Source of the DNA: JBDWFY01 sp039976075
GTDB lineage: Bacteria > Pseudomonadota > Alphaproteobacteria > Rhizobiales > Stappiaceae
Assembly (NCBI GenBank): GCA_039976075.1
Contig: JBDWFY010000011.1
Location: 558,001 to 622,000 of the forward strand
Direction: 5' to 3'
Length of the DNA stretch: 64,000 nucleotides
A program made the position numbers and the translations under genes. Positions 52,603 through 61,111 of this stretch are shown piece by piece. Numbering within the stretch: the first letter of the stretch is position 1; each line of letters starts with the position of its first letter. A model generated the notes under the pieces. That model had not been told where the DNA came from, made no database searches, and saw only the letters and a program-made list of their open reading frames with translations.

Positions 52603-52710
52603 GATTGCTGTCCGCTGGATTTCTTTGCCTATTCAGACGTGATCAGAGAACAGGGTGGGACCAATTGGTTTCCACCGGGCAGTCGTCTGGGCAGAATCGA
52701 AGCTGATTGA
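52603..52710 (+). pseudogene. Remnant of a P-loop ATPase gene (paralogue of 55164-55742)
   Basis: The frame reads DCCPLDFFAYSDVIREQGGT, then NWFPPGSRLGRIEAD and stop. It aligns residue for residue with DRCPLDFIAYLEVISEQNGT DWFPSGSLLTRIEA in the intact P-loop gene at 55164-55742, and the DNA is also closely similar. Neither the Walker A part nor the C-terminus remains. The stop codon directly abuts the end of the convergent TetR gene at 52711. Confidence 0.75.
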
Positions 52711-53277
52711 TTATCCGGGGGTTGAAAGCTGAGTGATTGCACCCTTTGCGGAATCAAGAATTGATTGTGATTTTTGTTTGTCATTGACCATCCGAGCCAG
52801 GGTGACAGACCCGATCAACAGGGCAAGACGTGCATATCCTGTATGGTCGGCGTCACCACCCTGCAAAAGCGATGCAACACGGTTGACTGCTTCGGCAGTT
52901 TCACGGTGGGTCTCACCTTCGGCGCGGATCAGCTCCGGCCCAAGTGCCGCCATTGGACATCCCTTTTTCCTGTTGGTGACATGAGCAGGGGACAAGTAGG
53001 TCTCGATGTAATCCGCCCGGGCTGCCTCTCTGGTTTCTGCATTCGATGAGTTCTCCATCCCGGCCACCACGTCATCGACGGCCTTTTGGAACGCCTCTGC
53101 CACAAGATCATCTTTGCCGGTAAAATGACGATAGAAACCACCATGGGTCATTCCAGCCGCCTTCATGACCTCGGATACGCTGGTCGCTTCGATCCCATGT
53201 TCGCGAAACAGGTCCGCCGCCGCATCCAATATCCGTGCATGTGACTTCTGTTTTTCGGCTTCCGACATTCTTGGCAT
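52711..53277 (-). CDS. TetR family regulator
   Basis: A 188-residue TetR protein. The DNA-binding domain reads ILDAAADLFREHGIEATSVS, then EVMKAAGMTHGGFYRHFTGK. The C-terminal domain has VTNRKKGCPMAALGPELIRA, typical of the branch that includes AcrR/NemR-like sensors with a conserved cysteine (GCPMAAL). It is divergent from the NmrA-like gene; the AT-rich gap contains perfect TAGATT-C-AATCTA and wider AATCTAT...ATAGATT repeats, likely its operator. Confidence 0.9.
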   Translation of the reverse strand: MPRMSEAEKQKSHARILDAAADLFREHGIEATSVSEVMKAAGMTHGGFYRHFTGKDDLVAEAFQKAVDDVVAGMENSSNAETREAARADYIETYLSPAHVTNRKKGCPMAALGPELIRAEGETHRETAEAVNRVASLLQGGDADHTGYARLALLIGSVTLARMVNDKQKSQSILDSAKGAITQLSTPG

Positions 53278-53300
53278 TCGAAAAAAGCTTTCCGATCAGG

Positions 53301-53341
53301 TTGACAATTTAGATTCAATCTATCATCTAATATTATAGATT
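53301..53341. promoter_or_regulatory. TetR operator and promoter region
   Basis: Following TTGACA (53301-53306), a perfect palindrome TAGATT-C-AATCTA (53310-53322) overlaps a wider inverted repeat AATCTAT (53317-53323) / ATAGATT (53335-53341). It sits between divergent TetR and NmrA-like genes, as expected for a shared operator that blocks the promoter. Confidence 0.6.
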
Positions 53342-53365
53342 ACAATCATCATCTAAAGGTGTTCC

Positions 53366-54472
53366 ATGTCAGCCAATCCGAAAATTCTTGTCACCAGCGC
53401 GTCGGGTAAGACAGGAAGATCCGTCGTGCTTCAACTCCTTGAAAAGGGTTATTCCGTTCGGGCATTCGTTCACCGCATCGATGCACGGTCAGAGCGGTTG
53501 GCGGGAGCGGGTGCCGAAATTTTTGAAGGCGACCAATACGACATTGGCGATATGCGCCGTGCAATGGATGGGGTCAAGCGCGCCTATCAGTGCGCCCCGA
53601 CGGCGCCCAATGGTCTCCACTTCAATGCAGTTTTTACAGCCGCAGCCCATGAAGCAGAGCTTGAGCACGTAGTGGTGTTAGGGCAATGGCTGATGGCAGC
53701 GGACCACCCGTCGCTATTTACGCGCGAGGTCTACATTTCAGACATTCTTGCGCGTCTATCGCCCGATACCACGATCACGTCAGTCGATCCCGGCTGGTTT
53801 GCCGATAACTATCTGATGGTCCTCGAATCCGCCGCCCATCTGGGCTTGTTCACAATGCCGCTTGGGGCCGGAGACGTGAAGAAAAACGCTCCTCCCTCGA
53901 ACGAAGATATCGCCAGCGTTGCTGTCGCTGCGCTTGTTGATCCCAAAACCCACGCAGGTAAGCGCTATCGCCCCACCGGGCCAGAACTGATGTCACCCAA
54001 TGACATTGCAGACGCGATGGGGCGGGCATTGGGGCGCAAGGTCAGATACATGGACATTTCGGAGAAGATGATGACCAAGGCTCTGCGGGCGAATCCACCG
54101 TCAAATTACTCAGAGGCTGCCGTCTCGCAACTGGCGCTTTATGCCGATGAATACCGCCGGGGCAGTTTTGCGGTCAACGCACCGACGCGAGATGTCGAGA
54201 TCGTAGGCGGGCGCACGCCTGAAGTTTTTGAGAGCATCGTTCAGCGCTATGTGGCCAACGAACCAAGGCTAAAGCCAAGCCTTGCCCGTCGCCTGGCCGC
54301 ATTCGTTGGCTTCATGAAGATACTGATCACCCCGGCTTTGGATCTGGCAAAAGTCCAGGACGATCGCGACTACGTCCAAATCAGGCAGCCTCGATTCAGT
54401 CAGGACAGCGCAGAGTGGCTGGCGACGCATGAGCCGCAACCCGCACCGGTTACACGGCTCGTTTCTGCATGA
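53366..54472 (+). CDS. NmrA-like NAD(P)-binding protein
   Basis: A 368-residue atypical SDR. The dinucleotide motif is ILVTSASGKTGRSVVLQLLE, followed by FEGDQYDIGDMRRAMDGVKR and a C-terminal substrate domain (YRPTGPELMSPNDIADAMGR). There is no YxxxK catalytic pair, as in NmrA/HSCARG sensors and NAD(P)H:quinone-type reductases. It is longer than usual by a C-terminal region of about 70 residues (LARRLAAFVGFMKILITPAL). It is divergent from TetR, its probable repressor; a TetR/NmrA pair often answers reactive quinones or electrophiles. Confidence 0.86.
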   Translation: MSANPKILVTSASGKTGRSVVLQLLEKGYSVRAFVHRIDARSERLAGAGAEIFEGDQYDIGDMRRAMDGVKRAYQCAPTAPNGLHFNAVFTAAAHEAELEHVVVLGQWLMAADHPSLFTREVYISDILARLSPDTTITSVDPGWFADNYLMVLESAAHLGLFTMPLGAGDVKKNAPPSNEDIASVAVAALVDPKTHAGKRYRPTGPELMSPNDIADAMGRALGRKVRYMDISEKMMTKALRANPPSNYSEAAVSQLALYADEYRRGSFAVNAPTRDVEIVGGRTPEVFESIVQRYVANEPRLKPSLARRLAAFVGFMKILITPALDLAKVQDDRDYVQIRQPRFSQDSAEWLATHEPQPAPVTRLVSA

Positions 54473-54521
54473 CGCACTCAATACGCCCACTCATGTAATC
54501 AGCAGAAAGAAGAACATTCTT

Positions 54522-55070
54522 ATGTCCAGTATTGAAATTCTGAAAACACGTAACCGCGCCTTTGCCGAAAGCTTTTCTCACCGCGATATGCCGGCCTTGC
54601 CCAAACTCGGCACGCTGATCTTGACCTGCATCGATGCGCGCGTTGATCCCGCCCATGTACTCGGTTTGGAACTCGGCGATGCTGTTGTTTTCCGCAACAA
54701 TGGTGGACGTGTCACTCAAGCCTTTATCGACGAGGTCTCGGCGCTTGCCGCACTGGTGGCAAGAATGACCGGCGTAGAGGAGGCCGGTTTCGATATCGTT
54801 CTGATGGAACACACGAAATGCGGCGCGCAAGCCTTTGCCGATCCTGAATTTCGTGCTCAGTTGAAAGAACGGATTGATGTTGATGTATCCGGCAGTGCGA
54901 TTGCCAACCAGGAGGACACTCTTCTTGCCGATATCGTGCGGCTTCGAGACGCTCCGCACCTGCCGGGGACCGTCACAGTTGCTGCCATGCTTTATGATGT
55001 GGAATCAGGTTCGGTCCGCGAAGTGGCCCAGGCGCGCGCATTAGCAGAACTTCGAAAGGAATCTGCCTGA
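54522..55070 (+). CDS. Beta-class carbonic anhydrase-like protein
   Basis: A 182-residue protein with the beta-carbonic anhydrase zinc motifs: Cys in LTCIDARVDP (CxDxR) and His-x-x-Cys in MEHTKCGAQAF, with RNNGGRVT between. It hydrates CO2 to bicarbonate in the cytoplasm if active. The start at 54522 excludes a longer frame overlapping the NmrA-like gene. It follows that gene by 49 bases and is probably co-transcribed. Confidence 0.88.
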   Translation: MSSIEILKTRNRAFAESFSHRDMPALPKLGTLILTCIDARVDPAHVLGLELGDAVVFRNNGGRVTQAFIDEVSALAALVARMTGVEEAGFDIVLMEHTKCGAQAFADPEFRAQLKERIDVDVSGSAIANQEDTLLADIVRLRDAPHLPGTVTVAAMLYDVESGSVREVAQARALAELRKESA

Positions 55071-55163
55071 GTTCTACCGTTACTCGCCGGATACTCCCTT
55101 CCAGCCGCGCTGGTGGCGGTGAATCCGGTGGCCTGATTGCCGGACCGTCGCTAAAAGCACCTC

Positions 55164-55742
55164 ATGAGAATTGCAGTCACCGGCACGCACGGCAGCGGTA
55201 AAACCACCTTGGTTGACGACTTTGCCGATGCTTTCAGGCATTTCGAACCTATACCGGAACCTTATTGGGACCTGGCAGAGCAGGGCATGCTGCTGCCGGG
55301 AGAACCGACCGTTGACAGCTTTTTGACGCAACTGCACCACAGCCTGTCCGTGATCTCCGCCTCCGGTGCAGAGGCGGAAACAGACGTCATTTTCGACCGC
55401 TGTCCGCTGGATTTCATTGCCTATCTGGAAGTGATCAGCGAGCAGAATGGGACTGACTGGTTTCCTTCCGGCAGTCTTCTGACAAGGATCGAAGCGGCGT
55501 TGGCGGCGCTGGATCTGATTGTCTTTCTTCCCCTTTCAGAACCGGATCAAATTACAGCGGATATTGAGTACCAGGAGCTGCGGGGCCAGGTTGATGAACG
55601 ACTGAAAAGTATTTTGCGGGAGGATGAATTGGGGTTGCTGGAGAACGGTCCCAGGATTATCGAACTGACGGGTTCGCCTCAGGTGCGCATTGACGCGCTT
55701 GTGAAAACAGTTCCCGCTCTCCAAAAAAGACAACCTATATGA
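55164..55742 (+). CDS. P-loop NTPase (AAA_28/kinase-like)
   Basis: A 192-residue P-loop protein: Walker A GTHGSGKTT at residues 7-15, Walker B-like TDVIFDRCPLDFIAYL, and a lid-like arginine segment in ELRGQVDERLKSILRE. The DRCPLDF motif resembles deoxynucleoside- or nicotinamide-riboside-kinase-like ATPases. Function unknown. It follows the carbonic anhydrase gene by 93 bases. A fragment of a second copy lies at 52603-52710. Confidence 0.82.
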   Translation: MRIAVTGTHGSGKTTLVDDFADAFRHFEPIPEPYWDLAEQGMLLPGEPTVDSFLTQLHHSLSVISASGAEAETDVIFDRCPLDFIAYLEVISEQNGTDWFPSGSLLTRIEAALAALDLIVFLPLSEPDQITADIEYQELRGQVDERLKSILREDELGLLENGPRIIELTGSPQVRIDALVKTVPALQKRQPI

Positions 55743-55820
55743 CGCTCAGGTGCAGGAGATTTTGTGATGGTTCTATCGGGGAGGCAACTTCTGGAACCGC
55801 AGAGTCGCACGCGAAGTTCC

Positions 55821-56444
55821 CTAAATGAAGTGCACGCCTTTCTCCGCCAGGAGCTTTAATGTTTTTCGACTGGCCGTTTCGTCGGCAGACAAAACAGCGC
55901 CTTTGACAAGCTCCACTTCGTAACCGCGCAATCGGGCCGCCTGAGCGGTTTTTGCGACACAATAGTTTCCGTCCAGGCCAACAATACGCAGGGTGCCGAC
56001 ATCGAGTGTTTTGAGGAGCTGGTCGAATTCTCCTGTCTCAAATGTATCCTGAACCCGCTTGACAATCCTGTGGTCGGCCAGGTCACTGAAGGGCGGGGCA
56101 AGCTCGGTTCCCGGCGTACCCGCGATCGCCTGACTTTTCATCATCAACCGCGCCAGGAGTTTTGTGGAGGGGATCGACCACTCCTGGCGAACGGCAATGA
56201 CCGGTTCGCCCTTTGCCCGTGCGGATGCCGCTTCAGACAGCACGGCTGTTTCGACAGCCGATTTGGAAACTGCGTCGTAGGCTCCGCCGTCCCAAAATAC
56301 AGTCTGCAAATCGACAAGCACCAAGGCGCGATTAGCCCGCGATCCGATCTGAGGGCCGTTGCTGATCTTGCCGATTAGTCTGATACCATTGAGTAACCAG
56401 GCCAGAACCGCGACGACCGGCAGGACAAGGACCAGGGCACTCAT
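55821..56444 (-). CDS. Membrane-anchored isochorismatase-family hydrolase
   Basis: A 207-residue protein with an N-terminal helix (SALVLVLPVVAVLAWLLNGI) and an isochorismatase fold: Asp in ALVLVDLQTVFW, Lys in HRIVKRVQDTF, Cys in LDGNYCVAKTA. A membrane anchor is unusual in this mainly soluble family. It overlaps the end of the MarR gene by four bases (ATGA), so the two are co-expressed. The substrate is unknown. Confidence 0.82.
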   Translation of the reverse strand: MSALVLVLPVVAVLAWLLNGIRLIGKISNGPQIGSRANRALVLVDLQTVFWDGGAYDAVSKSAVETAVLSEAASARAKGEPVIAVRQEWSIPSTKLLARLMMKSQAIAGTPGTELAPPFSDLADHRIVKRVQDTFETGEFDQLLKTLDVGTLRIVGLDGNYCVAKTAQAARLRGYEVELVKGAVLSADETASRKTLKLLAEKGVHFI

Positions 56445-56905
56445 GTGCCATTTCCGTCTGTGTGCGCCATCAGTTTCCGAACCAGGGCCGATGTCACTTC
56501 CAACGTTGCACTGACCTGCGCCGGATCAAAGTCAGCACTCAGGTTTTCAATGATTTTTTGCTCTCCACTCATGACGTCCCTGATCAAGGCGCTGCCTTTG
56601 TCGGTCAGCGCGATCAGGGGTGAGCTTTTGTGTCTTGGGTTTGCCAGTTTACAACTCAAACCTCCCGCGAGCGTTTCATTGACCATGACCTGCACATATT
56701 GGCGTTTGATGAAAAGGTGATGGGCAATGTCCGGCACCGACAGGCTGCCATGCTGCAAAACGACTTCAAGAACGGCACGCGTTCGCACGGTGAGACCGGT
56801 GTCCGAAAGGCCCTGCTCAACAAGCGCTTCGGCCGCCTGCATCAGCGGTCGCGACATCCAGATAACTTTGTAAAGCTCTTCAGTGGTTTTCATGACACTA
56901 TGCAT
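56441..56905 (-). CDS. MarR family regulator
   Basis: A 154-residue winged-helix regulator: VLEVVLQHGSLSVPDIAHHL, then FIKRQYVQVMVNETLAGGLS, and wing NPRHKSSPLIALTDKG. Starts at 56905 (MHSVMKTT) or 56893 (MKTTEEL) are both possible. A perfect TTGACAT-N5-ATGTCAA operator ends seven bases upstream of the first ATG, so autoregulation is likely. It is co-transcribed with the anchored hydrolase. Confidence 0.87.
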   Translation of the reverse strand: MHSVMKTTEELYKVIWMSRPLMQAAEALVEQGLSDTGLTVRTRAVLEVVLQHGSLSVPDIAHHLFIKRQYVQVMVNETLAGGLSCKLANPRHKSSPLIALTDKGSALIRDVMSGEQKIIENLSADFDPAQVSATLEVTSALVRKLMAHTDGNGT

Positions 56906-56911
56906 GTCATA

Positions 56912-56930
56912 TTGACATGTATAATGTCAA
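56912..56930. promoter_or_regulatory. MarR operator
   Basis: TTGACAT-GTATA-ATGTCAA is a perfect 7+5+7 inverted repeat directly upstream of the MarR gene. On the minus strand its first half supplies a consensus -35 TTGACA, so a bound repressor would block polymerase. Confidence 0.65.
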
Positions 56931-57097
56931 ATTAAAATTGAGACAGAGTGAACCACTGATGCGGGCAGCCGCAACAGACGGTGTCACCAAAGCGATGTAT
57001 GGGGTGCTGGAGAGGCGGTTGTTGTGTCCTGCCGCGGCATGCCAATTTTGTTGACATGGCCGGTGCTGACTGTAACCCAGGGACGGGCGCTCAGTGA

Positions 57098-57604
57098 GTG
57101 AAGCGCGCCTTTGAGCAGAATGGAAACCAATTGACCAGCAATATCACGTTCACCCGACTGTCCGGGATTGAGCCGAACGAAATCAGGGCGCACATGTCCG
57201 ATCCTCGGGTTGCAGAGCATATGCCGCTTTTGACATTCGAATGGGACGAAGCCGCTGCAGCAAAATTCATTGCCGATAAGGAAGAGCGCTGGCACCGCGA
57301 TGGGCTTGGGCACTGGGCCATATTGTCAGATGGCACCTATGTCGGCTGGGGTGGTTTCCAGAAAGAGGGAGAGGAATGGGACTACGGATTGGTACTCCGG
57401 CCCGATGCCTTCGGCCTGGGCGCACGCATAACCAGAAAAGCAATCGCGTTTGCCGTTGCTGATGAACGCATACCTTTCGTGACTTTCCTGCTGCCACCAT
57501 CCCGCAAAAATCTAAGTGCGCTCGCAAGGATTGGGGCGGTCCTTGTGGGTGAAATAGACTATGACGGGGCAGTCTTTCTCAAATATCGGCTTGAGACTGA
57601 ATGA
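57098..57604 (+). CDS. GNAT N-acetyltransferase, RimJ/RimL-like
   Basis: A 168-residue GNAT of the ribosomal-protein-acetyltransferase type: FTRLSGIEPNEIRAHMSDPR opening, GHWAILSDGTYVGWGGFQKE centre and the loop FGLGARITRKAIAFAVADE. The final SRKNLSALARIGAVLVGEI is the usual alpha-4/beta-7 pair. The start is uncertain: GTG at 57098 is used here, with no in-frame ATG before the first strand. The substrate is unknown. Confidence 0.75.
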   Translation: MKRAFEQNGNQLTSNITFTRLSGIEPNEIRAHMSDPRVAEHMPLLTFEWDEAAAAKFIADKEERWHRDGLGHWAILSDGTYVGWGGFQKEGEEWDYGLVLRPDAFGLGARITRKAIAFAVADERIPFVTFLLPPSRKNLSALARIGAVLVGEIDYDGAVFLKYRLETE

Positions 57605-57944
57605 GTTTTTTTTCGCCGCTTTGGACTTAATTGGTTGAATATGGCGGGGTAGGGGCGGCTCCTGGTTAAACCCGTCAACCGCCCTGGTCCTGTCAGGGTG
57701 GGCGATAGAGCGCAGCCAAACGCCCGGCTGCTTCATCGGCAAACAGCTTCACCAACGTTCACACAATGCTGATCTATCGTGACTGGCGATGCAGCGAAAT
57801 GCGGCCACAATCTAGTTCAGGCCGATGCGCACTGCTTCTGGTTTGAAGCTCCGTCCATCTGGACTGTGCGCAGCGGGCTGTACAGGCTAACCCTTAGGAA
57901 GCTTGTGCGTCTGAGGATGAAATAATCACGCGAAAGGCCCGTCC
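57605..57944. other. Gene-free region before the DUF3179 gene
   Basis: No supportable gene in these 340 bases. GAAAGG at 57932-57937 is the likely ribosome-binding site of the DUF3179 gene. Confidence 0.4.
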
Positions 57945-59330
57945 ATGGCATCGGCAATCAGCACTCAATCTCGAATTTTCCTGATAGCGTCGTTGGTAAC
58001 ACTTTCCCTGTTCTGGTTCGATACTCTGCGGGTCCAGGCAGCCGCGCCGCTCCCGGACTACGTGGTGGAGAAATTCGGCAACCCTCCAGCGGTACCGGAA
58101 GGCCCGCTGTCCAAGGAGTTGCAGGCCGCCGTGCAGGTGGCCTTTATCGACAGCGTGAGGCAATCGAGCTGGGGGAGAGATCAGACGATAGCTCTGGGTG
58201 AAATCGCTGAGTCAAAAGATCCCCGGATTGTCTGGATCATCAGCGATTTGATGCGGTTTGCTTCCGGGCAACGATTGAATTTGGCGCTCACCGATGCTGC
58301 CTCCAAGCTGCTGGGTAAAGAGATACCCAATCAAAATCATTGGGGCGTCGTTACGGATCATCTCATCGCATGGGATATTCCGGCACCTCCTGATTATTTG
58401 CAGGCGAAGCGAGCCATTTTTACCAGTGTTATACCCGGTTGGGACAGGATCTTTGTTGAAGGCGACATCGACTGGAGGCTCGTTTCATGGGGAGGCGTGC
58501 TCATCGACGCCCGCCCGCACGATAAGACAGGTGAATTGTGCAATTGTATCCCCGCAGCGGACAATCCCGAAGTGAGCAGCGCAGAAGAGGCAATGTGGCT
58601 TAAAGACGAGGATATTGTCTTCGGCATTGCAATCAACGGTGAGTATCGGGCTTATCCGCGCCGCATCATGGAAGTACGCGAGATGGTCAACGACACATTG
58701 GGCGGACGGGATCTTGGAATTCCATATTGCACTTTGTGCGGTGCGGCGCAGGCCTATTTTACAGATCAGCTGCCCGAAGGAATCGACCGGCCGATATTGC
58801 GCACGTCAGGACTGTTAAGTCGGTCCAATAAGGTGATGTATGACCTCAACACCTTTTCGGTGTTCGATACGTTTTTGGGCAAAGCGGTGACGGGTCCTCT
58901 GGCGGAGAAAAACCTGCACTTGAAGCAGGCGACTGTCGTGACGACGGATTGGGGCACGTGGAAGAAAGCTCACCCGGAGACAACGGTGCTGGTTGAGGCA
59001 CTGGCGCTTGGCCGTGATCCTGATTTCCGCAATACCCGGGATGCAAACGGCCCGATATTTCCAATCGGCGATGTCGACCCCCGATTGCCGGTGCACGAGG
59101 ACATCATCGGGGCTATTACCGCGTCCGGCAAGCCGGTGGCGTTTCAGCGAAGCCAGGCCCTAGTGGCCCTGAGTAAAGGGGATGAGATCGCCTATGAAAA
59201 TATCCGTCTGGAACTGGTTGCCGGCGGCATCAGGGCCGTAGATGCAGATGGTTCTGATCTTGGGAGCCATCAGGCGTTCTGGTTTGCCTGGTCGCAGTTC
59301 CATCCCCAAACTGAACTCTGGCCGGGGTAA
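57945..59330 (+). CDS. DUF3179 family exported protein
   Basis: A 461-residue protein with a signal peptide (IFLIASLVTLSLFWFDTLRV). The DUF3179 core is clear: IAINGEYRAYPRRIMEVREM, VNDTLGGRDLGIPYCTLCGA and the later SGLLSRSNKVMYD. The CTLC cysteine pair suggests a metal or redox site. DUF3179 proteins are common in marine bacteria and archaea and have no proven function. The gene is monocistronic. Confidence 0.88.
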   Translation: MASAISTQSRIFLIASLVTLSLFWFDTLRVQAAAPLPDYVVEKFGNPPAVPEGPLSKELQAAVQVAFIDSVRQSSWGRDQTIALGEIAESKDPRIVWIISDLMRFASGQRLNLALTDAASKLLGKEIPNQNHWGVVTDHLIAWDIPAPPDYLQAKRAIFTSVIPGWDRIFVEGDIDWRLVSWGGVLIDARPHDKTGELCNCIPAADNPEVSSAEEAMWLKDEDIVFGIAINGEYRAYPRRIMEVREMVNDTLGGRDLGIPYCTLCGAAQAYFTDQLPEGIDRPILRTSGLLSRSNKVMYDLNTFSVFDTFLGKAVTGPLAEKNLHLKQATVVTTDWGTWKKAHPETTVLVEALALGRDPDFRNTRDANGPIFPIGDVDPRLPVHEDIIGAITASGKPVAFQRSQALVALSKGDEIAYENIRLELVAGGIRAVDADGSDLGSHQAFWFAWSQFHPQTELWPG

Positions 59331-59597
59331 GTCCGCTCAGGAGAGCTTTCCACACCCGGGTTTTCCAGGCACGTTTATCGTGGTGGCCCAATTGATTTTA
59401 ACCTCTACTTCGGCTGGGCGTGTCGTTCAGAGCTGTCTCACAGTGTGGTGCGATAACCTTCCAGACGGAGCCTCGACTTGCCGATGCCGCACTTCGCATC
59501 AATGTCCTCCCTGAATTGACAAAGCCATCTTAATCGCTTGTGTCAGCACATCGAATTCGCAACACTACCGGCACATATGCACTTAGAGGTTTGTACG

Positions 59598-60236
59598 ATG
59601 ATCGCGATTTACGCACTGACATTGCTGGGCGTTCTTGCCGCCCAAATCTCACCAGGGCCGAATTTGGTTGCGGTCGCATCCGTGGGGCTGGCGCAGGGGC
59701 GACGACCGGCGCTATTTGTCGTAACCGGGATTTCCTCCGGGATGCTTGTTTGGTCATCGTCAACAGCGTTGGGTCTTGGCGCTCTTATTGAAGCCTTTCC
59801 TTTGTCCTTATTGTTCTTGAAACTGATTGGTGGAGCGTATCTTCTTTTTCTTGGACTTAAGGCCGCACGCGCAATGTCAACTGGAGGTGGCAGCACAGCC
59901 ATTGCACCGGACACGCGGCCGCTGAGCGATGGAAGGGCTTGGCGGCGCGGTCTTCTGGTTCTCTTGACCAATCCCAAGGCGGCATTGATGTGGGCCGCCG
60001 TCGCATCATTCTTGTTCGGCCAGGGGTTAAGCGCGTGGCACGTGCTTGCTTTTGGACCGATAGGTGCTCTTTCAGGTTTGATCATCTACGGGATCTACGC
60101 CCTGCTTTTCTCGACTGGCACAGCAATGCGAGGCTACGCACGGTTCTCTCGATGGTTTGAGGGCGTGTTTGCCGCGGCATTTGGCGTTATGGGTGCAAGC
60201 CTCTTGTGGGCCGGGTTGCGTGAGGCAAAGCGTTAA
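59598..60236 (+). CDS. LysE/RhtB family exporter
   Basis: A 212-residue membrane protein with six helices and family motifs: LLGVLAAQISPGPNLVAVAS, VGLAQGRRPALFVVTGISSG and RRGLLVLLTNPKAALMWAAV. It exports amino acids or derivatives. Start MIAIYAL at 59598 with TAGAGG upstream; the frame before it lacks homology. Confidence 0.9.
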   Translation: MIAIYALTLLGVLAAQISPGPNLVAVASVGLAQGRRPALFVVTGISSGMLVWSSSTALGLGALIEAFPLSLLFLKLIGGAYLLFLGLKAARAMSTGGGSTAIAPDTRPLSDGRAWRRGLLVLLTNPKAALMWAAVASFLFGQGLSAWHVLAFGPIGALSGLIIYGIYALLFSTGTAMRGYARFSRWFEGVFAAAFGVMGASLLWAGLREAKR

Positions 60237-60331
60237 TCCCAAAGTCGATGAAAGCTGACAGCAAACATGGCGATACAAACAGTCGGTTTGTCCCGCCAAA
60301 CAATGCGCCTTTGGCGCCCGTGTAAACCGCG

Positions 60332-60748
60332 TTAGCCGTCTCGTCCCGGTTCGGCCGGGTTGCTGGAGTACAGTGCGATCTTGTTGCCTTGTGGGTCGCG
60401 AAGGTAGCCAACATAAAATCGTGGTCCATACGCGTCACGGAAGCCTGGCTGGCCTTCGTCAAAGCCGCCTGCGTCAAGCGCGGCAGAGTGCAGGTCACGA
60501 ACCTGCTTTTGAGTGCGCGCCTGAAACGCGATCATTGTGCCGTTCCCAGCCGAGGCCGGACGTCCGTCGAAGGGTGGTTTAACGTAGAATTCCGGCAGAG
60601 CGGCTGACTGACCCGGTTGTTCGGGCAGCGCGTAGCTGAGGCCTTCTGGACCCTCCTCCAGTCGGTAATCAAGGGCTGGCAGGAAAGCAGAGTAAAACCG
60701 TTTCGCGCGCGCGATGTCATCAGCACCGATTGTAACATAGGCAATCAT
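60332..60748 (-). CDS. Glyoxalase/VOC-fold protein
   Basis: A 138-residue VOC protein (MIAYVTIGADDIARAKRFYS ... KPPFDGRPASAGNGTMIAFQ ... YLRDPQGNKIALY). It is paralogous to the protein at 2442-2807. GGAACA lies seven bases upstream of the ATG at 60748. No substrate can be assigned. Confidence 0.87.
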   Translation of the reverse strand: MIAYVTIGADDIARAKRFYSAFLPALDYRLEEGPEGLSYALPEQPGQSAALPEFYVKPPFDGRPASAGNGTMIAFQARTQKQVRDLHSAALDAGGFDEGQPGFRDAYGPRFYVGYLRDPQGNKIALYSSNPAEPGRDG

Positions 60749-61111
60749 GCTGCGTGTTCCTTTTCCGGCAATTTGATCATGGCAACGGGTTTGCGGAATT
60801 ATGGTAGGCCAACACACAAATCGGTTCAATGATCGCTAAACGAAACGCCGCATGATCGACCATTTCGTCATCGTGCGGCGAGGGGACTAGAGTCGTCAAT
60901 CGAGCGTTGGTAAAATCAGGCCAAAGACGACCGTTTGTTGACCTGCTCCCCCAAGCAGACATTGTTGCAATTGCAGCGAATGCCAAGAAAGTCCGGCATC
61001 ACCGCCATTGATGAATCTTGCAACCCGCGACCGCTTTGAGCCCAAGGCTCCGAATGCTGTAAGCGGCGTGAATGTCCGCTATTCGGCGCTGTAAATCGTC
61101 AAATGCGTTTA
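60749..61111. other. Gene-free region
   Basis: No supportable gene in these 363 bases between two minus-strand genes. It contains CGCTTTGAGCCCAAGGCTCC (61029-61048), similar to a stretch near 38669 (CTCCTTTGAGCCCAATCC), which may be a further minor dispersed repeat. Confidence 0.4.

Noticed and set aside
38649..61048. Shared TTTGAGCCCAA stretch near 38669 and 61031
   Set aside because: Only about eleven bases are shared and no defined element borders were found.
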